This document shows positions 1-7,640 of a DNA stretch of 35,276 nucleotides, piece after piece. This DNA comes from DATBWZ01 sp036514535 (GTDB taxonomy: Bacteria; JAMCPX01; DATBWZ01), in the NCBI GenBank assembly GCA_036514535.1, contig DATBWZ010000087.1, positions 1-35,276 of the forward strand, in the 5' to 3' direction. Both the position numbers and the translations under genes were made by a program. How positions within the stretch are numbered: the stretch's first letter is position 1; every line of letters begins with the position of its first letter. The notes under the pieces were generated by a model. That model saw only the letters and a program-made list of their open reading frames with translations, ran no database searches and was not told where the DNA came from.

Positions 1-1
1 T

Positions 2-784
2 ACCACCGACCCATTAAATGGTCAGACCAATGTTCCAGTAACATCAGTAGTCCTTGCAACCTTTGATGAACCTGTTGATCCTTTAACTGTAACCAATATC
101 AATTTTAAATTAGTCGGACCATCAGGAGAGGTCACTGGCACAGTAGCATACAACACCGTAACACTCACTGCAACATTTACACCATCAACATTCCTTGAAG
201 GCGGGGTACTATATACGGCTACCATAAGCAATATAAAAGACATCGCGGGCAACATAATGGCCGCACCATACGCATGGGCATTTACCACAAAAGTTCCGAC
301 TTGGGATCCGGGGGATGATCCATCTTTCTGGAATCAAACCGGTGGCGGCGGCGCTGGCTGTGTATCCAATTGGGTGCAGACAGACACTACCTATGTTTCA
401 CCCCCTTACTCATGGTATTACCAGATACCTGCCGGAAATGACTCCAAAAATAATGATTGCGCATTGGCATCAGCAAATCTAATTGATCTGACAGGGCTAA
501 CAACAGCAACTCTCGGGTTCTACCAGCAGATGTTTTTGAAGGACAACGGACCGAGCGATGATTATGGACTTGTGGAGGTCTGCCTTGCCTCAGCAGACTG
601 CACACAACCGGCTAACTGGACCACTCTTGCGCAGTATTCAGGCAAATTCTCCTGGCGCAGGGATACAATTGATCTGAGTCTATACACTGGTCAGCAGATA
701 TATCTGCGACTCGGGCTCTACACAGACGGACAGATCCCATCACAGTACTGGTATTATGACGATCTGATAATCACCGGAACTTAG
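2..784 (+). CDS. Secreted Ig-like (Big_5/SbsA-type) protein, 3' part
   Basis: The reading frame is open from base 2, so the gene starts before the window and only its last 260 codons are here. The first ~95 residues look like a bacterial Ig-like domain of the Big_5/SbsA type: a TDP..G..NVPVTS opening, the phrase ATFDEPVDPLTV, and a closing KDIAGNIMA followed by WAFTT. The last ~160 residues are rich in Trp, Tyr, Gly and Asp, contain three cysteines, and end in YWYYDDLIITGT, which resembles carbohydrate-binding or MAM-like jelly-roll modules; that match is my inference. It is probably an extracellular or surface protein with tandem Ig repeats upstream. It converges on the crotonase gene with only 8 bases between them and no visible terminator hairpin. 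Confidence 0.75.
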   Translation, partial: TTDPLNGQTNVPVTSVVLATFDEPVDPLTVTNINFKLVGPSGEVTGTVAYNTVTLTATFTPSTFLEGGVLYTATISNIKDIAGNIMAAPYAWAFTTKVPTWDPGDDPSFWNQTGGGGAGCVSNWVQTDTTYVSPPYSWYYQIPAGNDSKNNDCALASANLIDLTGLTTATLGFYQQMFLKDNGPSDDYGLVEVCLASADCTQPANWTTLAQYSGKFSWRRDTIDLSLYTGQQIYLRLGLYTDGQIPSQYWYYDDLIITGT

Positions 785-792
785 GACTTCTA

Positions 793-1590
793 TTACCTGC
801 CGGTAAACTTCGGTTTTCTCTTCTCCAGGAAAGCCTTTACGCCTTCTTTAAAATCCTCTGAACCAGCAACATCGCCGATCCTTCTGATCTCACGGAGAAT
901 TATGTCTCCAGTTGAGTGCCTGGATGCGCTAACGATTGACCTTTTTACAGCTGAATATGCAAGCAACGGCCCCTGAGTGATTTTTTTTATAAACCTGTAC
1001 CCTTCCTCAAAAAGCATGTCCTTGTTGCATACCATATCCGCAATTCCGATCCTTTCTGCCTCCGCAGGATTTAATGTTTTTCCCATCAGAATCATAGGAC
1101 GCGCCTTTGCGTCTCCTATCATCTTCACAAGCCTTACTGTCCCTCCGAAAAACGGATAAAACCCGAGTTTTATCTCAGGCAACCCGATCTCATAATCCCC
1201 TGCTGAAACGAACCGGAAGTCAAAAAGCATAGCCAGTTCAAGCCCCACGCCAAGTGTATGTCCGTTTAGTAAAGCAAGGGTTGGTTTTTCCATTGATTCT
1301 ATCCTGTCAAAAATTCTGTTTACTGTTTTTATCAATTTTGCGAATCTCCTTGATAAAAGATCCATGCCCGCAAGCATCTTAATATCCAGCTCCGAAACAA
1401 AGGTATGGTCAATCCCTCCTGTTAAAATTATGCCCTTTACGAACCGGCTGCTCTCAAGTGCATCTATCACCTCACCGAGTTCAATGAGGGCGTCAAAGGT
1501 CATGGCGTTGTAGGGAGGATTCTGAAACCTTATTATAGCGATCTCATCTGTTTTTGTAACTGTAAAATGTCTGTATTCAGAAATTGGCAT
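793..1590 (-). CDS. Enoyl-CoA hydratase/isomerase (crotonase) family protein
   Basis: This is a 265-residue crotonase-superfamily protein of usual length. Family members polarise an acyl-CoA thioester in an oxyanion hole, most often hydrating 2-enoyl-CoA in beta-oxidation. The first oxyanion region reads ILTGGIDHTFVSELDI (about residues 55-70) and the second LNGHTLGVGLELAMLFDF (108-125). Both glutamates that act in true hydratases appear to be kept: Glu118 in GLELA and Glu139 in LPEIKLGFYPFFGG. That favours hydratase chemistry, though the exact substrate cannot be read from sequence. The ATG shares one base with the stop codon of the outer-membrane protein gene upstream, so the two are probably translationally coupled. 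It is the last gene of a three-gene operon begun by a Crp/Fnr-type regulator. No other fatty-acid gene lies close by. Confidence 0.88.
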   Translation of the reverse strand: MPISEYRHFTVTKTDEIAIIRFQNPPYNAMTFDALIELGEVIDALESSRFVKGIILTGGIDHTFVSELDIKMLAGMDLLSRRFAKLIKTVNRIFDRIESMEKPTLALLNGHTLGVGLELAMLFDFRFVSAGDYEIGLPEIKLGFYPFFGGTVRLVKMIGDAKARPMILMGKTLNPAEAERIGIADMVCNKDMLFEEGYRFIKKITQGPLLAYSAVKRSIVSASRHSTGDIILREIRRIGDVAGSEDFKEGVKAFLEKRKPKFTGR

Positions 1591-2666
1591 TAGAACACAA
1601 ACCTATAGCCAGCAAGAAAACTGCTGCCTCCGACATTACCTGATACCTTTGAATTAAAAAGCGACAGAAGGTATCTATACTCCATAAGCATATCGCCTGG
1701 AGGTAAATTGTATATGATTCCCAATCTCATATTGTAACCAAAGGCTGTATCGTTCAGGGTACCGGAACCATGTGACGGATCGCCGTATGAATAATTAAGA
1801 GTTGAGGCGTAAATGCCAACACCCCCGCCCAAATATGGTTGAACCGGAAACTTAATCGGAGCAGTGTAAAGGATATTAAAAGTCACGGGAATAACAGAAA
1901 GTCTGTAATCCAGGCTGAGTTCTCCCAGGACGCTGGAACTCCGCGTTACGGAAGAAGATGAACTGTAGTATCCCCCCTCAACCGTTAATAAAAGCGGCTG
2001 AGTATAAAAAGGCGCGTAGTAGCCCAATTCAATCAAAAAAACAGGATCGGAGAGATACCCGCTGCTGCCGATGTAACCAATCATTCCTCCAATGTTTGCA
2101 TATCTTTTTTTGGCTATCATAGCCGCTTCGGGCTTTATATATTTTTTTGCGGGCTTTTTAGGAGCAAGGCCCTGTTGCGGCGGCGATGAAATCTCTTTAA
2201 CGGAAAAATAAAGCGCTCCGCCGCCTTCGCTATTCTTTGAAAGCACAAAAGAGTATGTAAACTTTCCAGGTGGCACAAATACCTCAAATATATTCGCTGT
2301 TGACGGAAGAAAGGATGCTTCCATATAAATATCGGTAAATGAATCCTGAGGAACAATTTTGATGCTCTTGTAAAGGTCATTTTCCCTGTAAATGTAAACT
2401 ACTATCGGTTCTTTTGTCTGAAGATCTTTGGGCTGTATGTTCTTCCTGAAATCAACCTTTATCACGGCAGGACCGGTGATCTTTACCTTCATCGGTTCAT
2501 TTTCGGAAATCAACAAATATTTTTTCTGGGTATTCCCTGAAACGAGCAAAATAGACCTGGCTTTCCCAACAAGATAGATGCTGCCGGGGGTATCATTTTC
2601 TGCTCCCGCTACAAGAGGAAAGATGAATGCAACAAGTATAAAAATTCGCAAAAAATTACCCGACAT
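1590..2666 (-). CDS. Outer-membrane beta-barrel protein with signal peptide
   Basis: The 358-residue product begins with a typical Sec signal peptide (FLRIFILVAFIFPLVAGAE). A beta-rich periplasmic-type region of about 140 residues follows, then a Lys/Pro-rich linker (QQGLAPKKPAKKYIKPEAA). The last ~170 residues look like an eight-strand-type outer-membrane barrel: alternating aromatic and glycine strands, the phrase QPYLGGGVGIYAS typical of OmpW/OmpA-like barrels, and a C-terminal aromatic residue (AGYRFVF) as in BAM substrates. I recognise the fold class but no named family. It overlaps the regulator gene upstream by 11 bases and touches the crotonase gene downstream. Its role is unknown; the company of a Crp-like regulator hints at regulated envelope expression. 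Confidence 0.75.
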   Translation of the reverse strand: MSGNFLRIFILVAFIFPLVAGAENDTPGSIYLVGKARSILLVSGNTQKKYLLISENEPMKVKITGPAVIKVDFRKNIQPKDLQTKEPIVVYIYRENDLYKSIKIVPQDSFTDIYMEASFLPSTANIFEVFVPPGKFTYSFVLSKNSEGGGALYFSVKEISSPPQQGLAPKKPAKKYIKPEAAMIAKKRYANIGGMIGYIGSSGYLSDPVFLIELGYYAPFYTQPLLLTVEGGYYSSSSSVTRSSSVLGELSLDYRLSVIPVTFNILYTAPIKFPVQPYLGGGVGIYASTLNYSYGDPSHGSGTLNDTAFGYNMRLGIIYNLPPGDMLMEYRYLLSLFNSKVSGNVGGSSFLAGYRFVF

Positions 2667-3312
2667 TGCCTGCGTCTCTTATAACTATCATATCAGAATA
2701 CAGATCTATAATACCTTTTTTACTTGCTACCGAAAGGCAAAGCATAACGACCGTAAGACTTTTAAAGGAGATTTTTGCTATATCGTCCACTAAGCGCGTA
2801 GATTTCAGTATAATCCTGTTGGAGCTTTTTACCCCTAAATTATCCGCAAGAATCTTAACCGCATCCATAACAGTTGACATGTTATCCTTAAACATTAACT
2901 CATTTAGATTGCGCTGCAGTGTAATGGAAATGCCATTTATATTTATAACTTGAGTAAATGTGTTCTGCGCCTTATTACTTATAATAGAACGGATATCTTC
3001 AGGGGGGATAATGTAGCATGTACAGTCTTCATTTGAATAGAGCAATTTCTTGATATTTTCCGTACCGGAGGCAAAAAATCCGAACACCTCTCCCTGCCCA
3101 AGATCAGCAAGGATTATCTCTTTTAAATCCTCTGTTTTTTTTGACAGATTAACGAAGCCGTTCTTCAGAATCCACACCTTGCTCATTGCTTCCGGTTTGG
3201 GACGGAGGTATTTACCCTTATGAACAGAAATGGTTTCAGCGTTTTTCAGAAGGCTTTCAATCAAAAAATCAGGCAGCGTTGTAAATATATTAATTCCCTT
3301 TAAAAACCACAT
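2656..3312 (-). CDS. Crp/Fnr-family transcriptional regulator, diverged
   Basis: The product has an N-terminal cNMP-binding-type beta-roll and a C-terminal winged-helix region. It opens FLKGINIFTTLPDFLIESLL, and ILADLGQGEVFGFFASG fits the family's GxxFGE turn. The usual Arg of the cAMP phosphate-binding cassette is not evident, so it may sense something else or nothing. The DNA-binding part (RLVDDIAKISFKSLTVVMLC, then KKGIIDLYSDMIVIRD) is only a weak match to the Crp helix-turn-helix. The frame opens up to 3381, but I chose the ATG ending at 3312 because a strong promoter lies directly before it (-10 at 3320-3325) and the extra 23 residues look like intergenic sequence. That gives 218 residues, a normal family length. 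It is divergent from purM, with the two -35 boxes abutting. Confidence 0.72.
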   Translation of the reverse strand: MWFLKGINIFTTLPDFLIESLLKNAETISVHKGKYLRPKPEAMSKVWILKNGFVNLSKKTEDLKEIILADLGQGEVFGFFASGTENIKKLLYSNEDCTCYIIPPEDIRSIISNKAQNTFTQVININGISITLQRNLNELMFKDNMSTVMDAVKILADNLGVKSSNRIILKSTRLVDDIAKISFKSLTVVMLCLSVASKKGIIDLYSDMIVIRDAGNVG

Positions 3313-3319
3313 CAGTGGG

Positions 3320-3348
3320 ATTTTACCATTATATTTTTCTTTTTTCAA
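3320..3348 (-). promoter_or_regulatory. Promoter of the Crp-like regulator operon
   Basis: Read on the minus strand, TTGAAA (3343-3348), a 17-base spacer and TAAAAT (3320-3325) form a good sigma70-type promoter. Only seven bases, CCCACTG, separate the -10 from the ATG at 3312, and no Shine-Dalgarno sequence is present. Transcription should therefore begin at or next to the start codon, giving a leaderless mRNA. The -35 abuts that of the divergent purM promoter. Confidence 0.6.
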
Positions 3349-3377
3349 TTGACATATATTACCCTTTCCTGTAATTT
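3349..3377 (+). promoter_or_regulatory. Promoter of the purM operon
   Basis: TTGACA (3349-3354), a 17-base spacer and TAATTT (3372-3377) stand directly before purM. The -35 is perfect and the -10 is weak. The -10 is followed by TCATATG and then the second of two adjacent ATG codons at 3385, again with no Shine-Dalgarno sequence. A leaderless start at 3385 is therefore possible. Confidence 0.5.
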
Positions 3378-3381
3378 TCAT

Positions 3382-4425
3382 ATGATGAAGTCAATAACAT
3401 ACAGGTCTTCGGGCGTAGATATAGATGCAGGCGACAGATTTGTAGAAATAATAAAACCGCTGGCAAAGACTACCTTCCGTCCGGGGGTAATATCAAAAAT
3501 AGGAAATTTTGCAGGACTATTTGCGATTGGAAAAGGAAACTACAAAGAACCTGTTCTTGTTTCCTCAACAGACGGCGTAGGGACAAAATTAAAAATTGCT
3601 TTTATGATGGACGTACATGATACGGTCGGGATTGACCTCGTGGCAATGAATGTCAACGACATAATAACACTCGGAGCAGAACCGCTATTTTTCCTTGATT
3701 ACATAGCCATATCAAAACTGGATATTAAAACTACAACAGAAATTATCAAGGGCATAGTCTATGGCTGCAAGGAATCAGGGTGCGCTCTGCTTGGAGGGGA
3801 GACAGCGGAGATGCCATCATTTTACAAAGACGGGGAATACGACCTCGCAGGCTTTGTTGTTGGCGTTGCTGAAAAAGATAAAATTATAGATGGCTCCGCA
3901 ATAAAGGCCGGAGACCACATAATCGGACTGGCGTCAAGCGGGCTTCACAGCAATGGCTTTTCCCTTGCAAGAAAAATATTCTTTAAAATCCTGAAATTAA
4001 AAACATGGGGCTATATTGATGAATTTAGAAAGCCCCTTGGAGAAGAATTGCTAACCCCTACAAGGATCTATGCAAAATCAATTGCCAAGATAAAAAAGGT
4101 GTTCAATCTCAAGGGAATTGCGCATATCACAGGGGGCGGGCTAACCGGCAATATTCCAAGGATCCTCCCGCCAGGATGTTCAGCGGGATTAAAAAGAAAC
4201 TCATGGGAAATTCCGCCCATTTTCAGAGTCATTCAACAAAAGGGCGCTGTAACAGATGAAGAAATGTGGAGAACTTTTAACAATGGCATAGGGCTGGTTC
4301 TTGTGGTTCCTGCCAGTGAATCAACTTCTTTAATGCGAAAGCTGAAAGCCCTGGGCGAAGCGCCTCATATTATCGGCGAAATTATAAAAAGAAAGAAAAA
4401 AGATACGGCGGTAGTCTTTGATTAA
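3382..4425 (+). CDS. purM: Phosphoribosylformylglycinamidine cyclo-ligase (AIR synthetase)
   Basis: PurM uses ATP to close formylglycinamidine ribonucleotide into aminoimidazole ribonucleotide, the fifth step of purine synthesis. Family signatures run in order: YRSSGVDIDAGDRFVE at the N-terminus, VSSTDGVGTKLKIA, GIDLVAMNVNDIITLGAEP, LLGGETAEMPSFY, GLASSGLHSNGFSLARK and HITGGGLTGNIPRILPPG. The 347-residue length is normal. The frame opens earlier, at 3349, but the homologous part begins at the double ATG at 3382/3385, so I placed the start there. The final codons overlap the TTG start of purN by eight bases, indicating translational coupling. It is the first gene of a five-gene operon. Confidence 0.96.
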   Translation: MMKSITYRSSGVDIDAGDRFVEIIKPLAKTTFRPGVISKIGNFAGLFAIGKGNYKEPVLVSSTDGVGTKLKIAFMMDVHDTVGIDLVAMNVNDIITLGAEPLFFLDYIAISKLDIKTTTEIIKGIVYGCKESGCALLGGETAEMPSFYKDGEYDLAGFVVGVAEKDKIIDGSAIKAGDHIIGLASSGLHSNGFSLARKIFFKILKLKTWGYIDEFRKPLGEELLTPTRIYAKSIAKIKKVFNLKGIAHITGGGLTGNIPRILPPGCSAGLKRNSWEIPPIFRVIQQKGAVTDEEMWRTFNNGIGLVLVVPASESTSLMRKLKALGEAPHIIGEIIKRKKKDTAVVFD

Positions 4426-5134
4426 AAAATCTAAAAACCCTCCCGGCGGCAAAAATACACGACTCGGCGTGCTCGTTTCCGGAAATGGCTCCAATCTGCA
4501 GGCAATACTTGACGCATGTACAAACAAAGAAATTCCTGCGGAAGTTGTTGTTGTAATAAGCAATAAGCCGGAAGCCTTTGCCCTTGAAAGAGCAAAAAAG
4601 GCAGGGGTTACCGGTTTAGTTATTGAACATAATCGTTTTTCAAACCGGGAAGATTACGATCTGGAACTCGTAAAAGTTCTAAAAAATTACAACGTTGATC
4701 TGGTCGTCCTCGCGGGATTTATGCGCGTTGTCACTCCTGTCCTGCTCAGGGAATTTCCAATGCGGGTGATAAACATTCACCCCGCGCTGCTTCCGTCCTT
4801 TCCAGGGGTCCATGTTCAGCGCAAAGCGCTTGAGTACGGCGTAAAATTCTCGGGGTGTACTGTCCACTTTGTTACGGAGGAGGTGGATGCAGGGCCAATC
4901 ATTGCACAGGTTGTTGTTCCGGTGCACGGCAATGACACAGAGCAGACATTGACGGAAAGAATTCACAAAGAGGAACATAAAATTTATCCATATGCAATAA
5001 AGTTATACTCTGAGGGAAAACTGAGGGTTGAAGGGCGAAGGGTAAGGATTACAGATTGCATGGAACCAGACGGTCCTAACTTACATAATCCAGTGGTCAG
5101 ATTTGCAAACAACGATGAAAAAACCCGGAAATAA
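4418..5134 (+). CDS. purN: Phosphoribosylglycinamide formyltransferase, folate type
   Basis: PurN transfers the formyl group of 10-formyltetrahydrofolate to glycinamide ribonucleotide, the third step of purine synthesis. The phosphate-binding start LGVLVSGNGSNLQAILDA and the core VINIHPALLPSFPG and SGCTVHFVTEEVDAGPII are plain. The catalytic Asn, His and Asp fall at about residues 119, 121 and 157. The start appears to be TTG at 4418 inside the purM tail; there is no suitable ATG, and the sequence GGCGG lies just upstream. The protein is a little longer than the ~200-residue norm because of a short Lys/Pro-rich N-terminal extension and a ~25-residue C-terminal tail that overlaps the next gene. 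Steps 3 and 5 of the pathway are thus co-expressed. Confidence 0.95.
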   Translation: MIKKSKNPPGGKNTRLGVLVSGNGSNLQAILDACTNKEIPAEVVVVISNKPEAFALERAKKAGVTGLVIEHNRFSNREDYDLELVKVLKNYNVDLVVLAGFMRVVTPVLLREFPMRVINIHPALLPSFPGVHVQRKALEYGVKFSGCTVHFVTEEVDAGPIIAQVVVPVHGNDTEQTLTERIHKEEHKIYPYAIKLYSEGKLRVEGRRVRITDCMEPDGPNLHNPVVRFANNDEKTRK

Positions 5135-5573
5135 CAACACTGTCCTTATAAGCGCCTGCCTTTTGGGAATAAACTGCAGATATGATGGCAGGCAGAACTA
5201 CTCAAAAAACGCTGTCAGATTTCTAAAGGGTAAGCCCCTTATTCCATTCTGCCCGGAAATTTATGGCGGATTGGGAATTCCAAGAGAGCCTGCCGAAATC
5301 AGAGATGGCTCGGGGGAGAATGTTTTGAATAATACGTCCAAAGTAATCACTCGGAGCGGGAAGGATGTTACAGAAAATTTTCTTCACGGAAGCAGGGAAG
5401 GCCTCAAAATTTGCAAAAGAATGAACACGAAGATAGCTCTTTTAAAAGAAAAGAGCCCATCCTGCGGAGTAAAACGGATTTATTTTATGAATAGATTAAA
5501 GCATGGGAAAGGCGTTTTTGCCGCAATGTTATCTCAAAACAATATTGAAATTATTTCGTCTGAAGATGTATAA
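5115..5573 (+). CDS. DUF523 (YbbK/TudS-like) iron-sulfur protein
   Basis: The 152-residue product matches the DUF523/COG1683 family throughout: LISACLLGINCRYDGRQN at the start, then FCPEIYGGLGIPREPAEI, and EKSPSCGVKRIY near the end. Family work on TudS showed a [4Fe-4S] cluster held by three conserved cysteines and desulfidase activity on 2-thiouracil; cysteines in the corresponding SACLLG, FCPE and SPSCG motifs are present here. Thio-base desulfuration is therefore a reasonable inference, not proof. A TTG at 5103 is possible, but the ATG at 5115 leaves the normal N-terminus, so I prefer it. The gene overlaps purN by 20 bases. Its place behind two purine genes would suit a role in nucleobase metabolism. 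Confidence 0.85.
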   Translation: MKKPGNNNTVLISACLLGINCRYDGRQNYSKNAVRFLKGKPLIPFCPEIYGGLGIPREPAEIRDGSGENVLNNTSKVITRSGKDVTENFLHGSREGLKICKRMNTKIALLKEKSPSCGVKRIYFMNRLKHGKGVFAAMLSQNNIEIISSEDV

Positions 5574-5593
5574 TTACATAAAGGAGGAGAAAA

Positions 5594-6283
5594 ATGGTTA
5601 AACTTAATTATCAGGGACATTCGTGCTTTATCATAGATGACGGTAAAAAAAGGATCGTAGTGGATCCATTCTTCACCGGCAACCCATTCACAAAACTAAA
5701 ACCGGAGGAAGTGATAGTAAACGCTATCCTCGTGACCCACGCACATCCGGAGCACCTTGGAGATGCAATCCAGATTGCGCAACAGAACAAAGCGCTCATC
5801 ATCGGGACATCGGAATTGATAAATTACTGCAAGTCCAAAGGAGCATCGTTTGTTCACTCCATGCATATCGGCGGAAGCAAGAGATTTGATTTCGGTGATA
5901 TCAAACTTACCCCGGCAATGCACGGTTCCAGCTCCGCAGACGGATTTGCAACAGGCACGCCATGCGGATTCCTGATCAAAATAGGAGGGAAGGTTATATA
6001 TCATGCAGGAGACACGGCGCTCTTTTATGACATGCGCCTCATTGGGGAGATGAACGACATTGATGTGGCACTCCTCCCGATTGGGGATAACAATACTATG
6101 GGCATTAAAGATGCAATTAAAGCGGTGCAATTTTTGAGGCCCAACTACGCAATTCCAATGCACTATGATACCTTTGAAGTAATAAGGGCAGATCCTAATG
6201 AATTTGTGAAACTTGTTCAGAGCACCAGGACTCAGGGCGTCGTTATAAATTTTGGTGAGACCTTTGAACTGCCGGGAAAATGA
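5594..6283 (+). CDS. UPF0173-type metal-dependent hydrolase (beta-lactamase fold)
   Basis: The 229-residue protein is a member of the UPF0173 branch of the metallo-beta-lactamase fold. It opens YQGHSCFIIDDGKKRIVVDP. The metal motif is VTHAHPEHLGDA (residues 48-57), where the family normally has HxHxDH; here the Asp is Glu53. Later ligands look intact: AMHGSSSADG, IYHAGDTALFYDM and IPMHYDTFEV. The substrate of this family is not well established. A strong Shine-Dalgarno sequence, AAAGGAGG, precedes the ATG, and the gene sits 20 bases after the DUF523 gene. The stop overlaps the next ATG in an ATGA junction. Confidence 0.9.
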   Translation: MVKLNYQGHSCFIIDDGKKRIVVDPFFTGNPFTKLKPEEVIVNAILVTHAHPEHLGDAIQIAQQNKALIIGTSELINYCKSKGASFVHSMHIGGSKRFDFGDIKLTPAMHGSSSADGFATGTPCGFLIKIGGKVIYHAGDTALFYDMRLIGEMNDIDVALLPIGDNNTMGIKDAIKAVQFLRPNYAIPMHYDTFEVIRADPNEFVKLVQSTRTQGVVINFGETFELPGK

Positions 6284-7599
6284 TAACAAAACATTTTGAT
6301 GCGGGTATATTTGGGGAGACGCCCTCTTCATATTTAACAGCATACCTTCTTTCCAGGCTTGGATACAGTGTATGCCTTTGTGAAAAAAGTTATGAAAAAG
6401 AAGGACCCCGATCCTATCCTTCATTCTATCCATTTATATTTTACGAAAATGGGCCATTTATGGAGACCATCCGGCTCGCTGGCAAGGAGAATGAATTCCG
6501 CAAGTTTTTGAGCCCGCTCTCAATTCAGATTATTCTGCCCGAAGGAAGAACAGAGTTTTTCCCGCAAAAAGAAAAATTACAGCGCGAGTTGGCATGGCTC
6601 TTCAAAAAAGATACAGATAAAGAAATTGAAAATATCTCCAGGATATCGGCTCTCAACAGGGAGATATCGTCCGCTGAAATGGAGATCTACAGCAAAAAAC
6701 AGAGCATAAGCAAACTTATAAAACTGAAAATTAAAAGAATAACATTGCAACAAAGAAATTACGAAGCTCAAAAATGGTTAACCCATTACATTTATAAAGT
6801 CCTCGGCATTGGACTCCCATCCAGTCCTTCAGTGCATTTATACACTTCTCCGCTGAACGGAGATGCTTATACTGCCGGTAAAATGCCTGCATCGCTCATT
6901 GATTTCCTGAGTAAAAAACTCTGCGCCGAAATGCCGCGGATAAACACTGAAGGGGCAACAGTTGACCCGTCAGAACTCGCGATTACTGCAAGCACAAAGA
7001 AATTCACATTCAAGACGCTTATAATGGACACAATGCAGGCACGGCAATTTTTATCAAAAGAGGCATTGGATAAATGCCTGAAATTTTTCATGCCAGAATT
7101 AATCTGGTTTCCTGTAATTGCAGAGATAAAGAGAGAAGGATTGCCAGTAGGAACGGGCAATGACCTGATTCTTTTTGATCCGGAAAATGCTTTTGAAAAC
7201 GGCAACCTCCTATATTTCAGAATTTTCAAAACAGGAGAACATGCTGAATTGAATATTTATTCCCTCTGGAATTTGAAAATAATGGAAACCCCGGATCCAA
7301 TCAGGGAAATTGTCGGCGCAGTCATGGACAGAGTAAGGGACTTTATGCCTTTTATTGACAAGCATCTTATTAAGGTACAGCATCCGCAGGCTGCCGAAGA
7401 GATTCCGTCGTGTTTTTTTAATTATTTCTACAGTATCAAAAAGAAACCTCACCTGTTTAAGCCGCTATTCAGGAACAGATTAGATAAAAATATCTTCTTT
7501 GTTGGTCCGGAGTTATTCCCTCACTGGGGAGCAGAGGGTGAAGCCCTCTCGGCACTTGAAGCTGTAAGATCCGCCGAAAAAATCCTGAAGAAATCCTGA
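6280..7599 (+). CDS. Diverged FAD/NAD(P)-binding oxidoreductase-like protein
   Basis: The 439-residue product has the outline of an amine-oxidase/phytoene-desaturase type flavoprotein. The N-terminus, DAGIFGETPSSYLTAYLLSR, stands where the dinucleotide-binding beta-alpha-beta fold would be, but the GxGxxG glycines are mostly replaced. The C-terminus, FFVGPELFPHWGAEGEALSA, resembles the final FAD-contacting GD...G.EGAL segment. A charged, probably coiled-coil stretch covers about residues 92-160. FAD binding may be weakened or lost, and I cannot name a substrate. It overlaps the UPF0173 gene by four bases and is the last gene of the purM operon. It converges on the ECF-like membrane gene across a 41-base A/T-rich gap with no clear terminator hairpin. 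Confidence 0.6.
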   Translation: MITKHFDAGIFGETPSSYLTAYLLSRLGYSVCLCEKSYEKEGPRSYPSFYPFIFYENGPFMETIRLAGKENEFRKFLSPLSIQIILPEGRTEFFPQKEKLQRELAWLFKKDTDKEIENISRISALNREISSAEMEIYSKKQSISKLIKLKIKRITLQQRNYEAQKWLTHYIYKVLGIGLPSSPSVHLYTSPLNGDAYTAGKMPASLIDFLSKKLCAEMPRINTEGATVDPSELAITASTKKFTFKTLIMDTMQARQFLSKEALDKCLKFFMPELIWFPVIAEIKREGLPVGTGNDLILFDPENAFENGNLLYFRIFKTGEHAELNIYSLWNLKIMETPDPIREIVGAVMDRVRDFMPFIDKHLIKVQHPQAAEEIPSCFFNYFYSIKKKPHLFKPLFRNRLDKNIFFVGPELFPHWGAEGEALSALEAVRSAEKILKKS

Positions 7600-7640
7600 C
7601 ATATATCTACATTAAAATTATTATAACGACTGAAAAATAA

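Noticed and set aside
3313..3381. N-terminal extension of the Crp-like protein to an ATG at 3381
   Set aside because: It would run through both divergent promoters and abut the purM ATG. The extra 23 residues are Lys-rich and unlike the family.
5696..6433. A 245-codon open frame on the minus strand opposite the UPF0173 gene
   Set aside because: It is fully antisense to a clear metallohydrolase, has no family motif, and its composition (many Cys, His, Ile) looks like the complement of a coding strand.
7600..7640. Rho-independent terminator between the two convergent operons
   Set aside because: The 41-base gap is A/T-rich but has no GC stem followed by a T-run. The same holds for the 8-base gap at 785-792.
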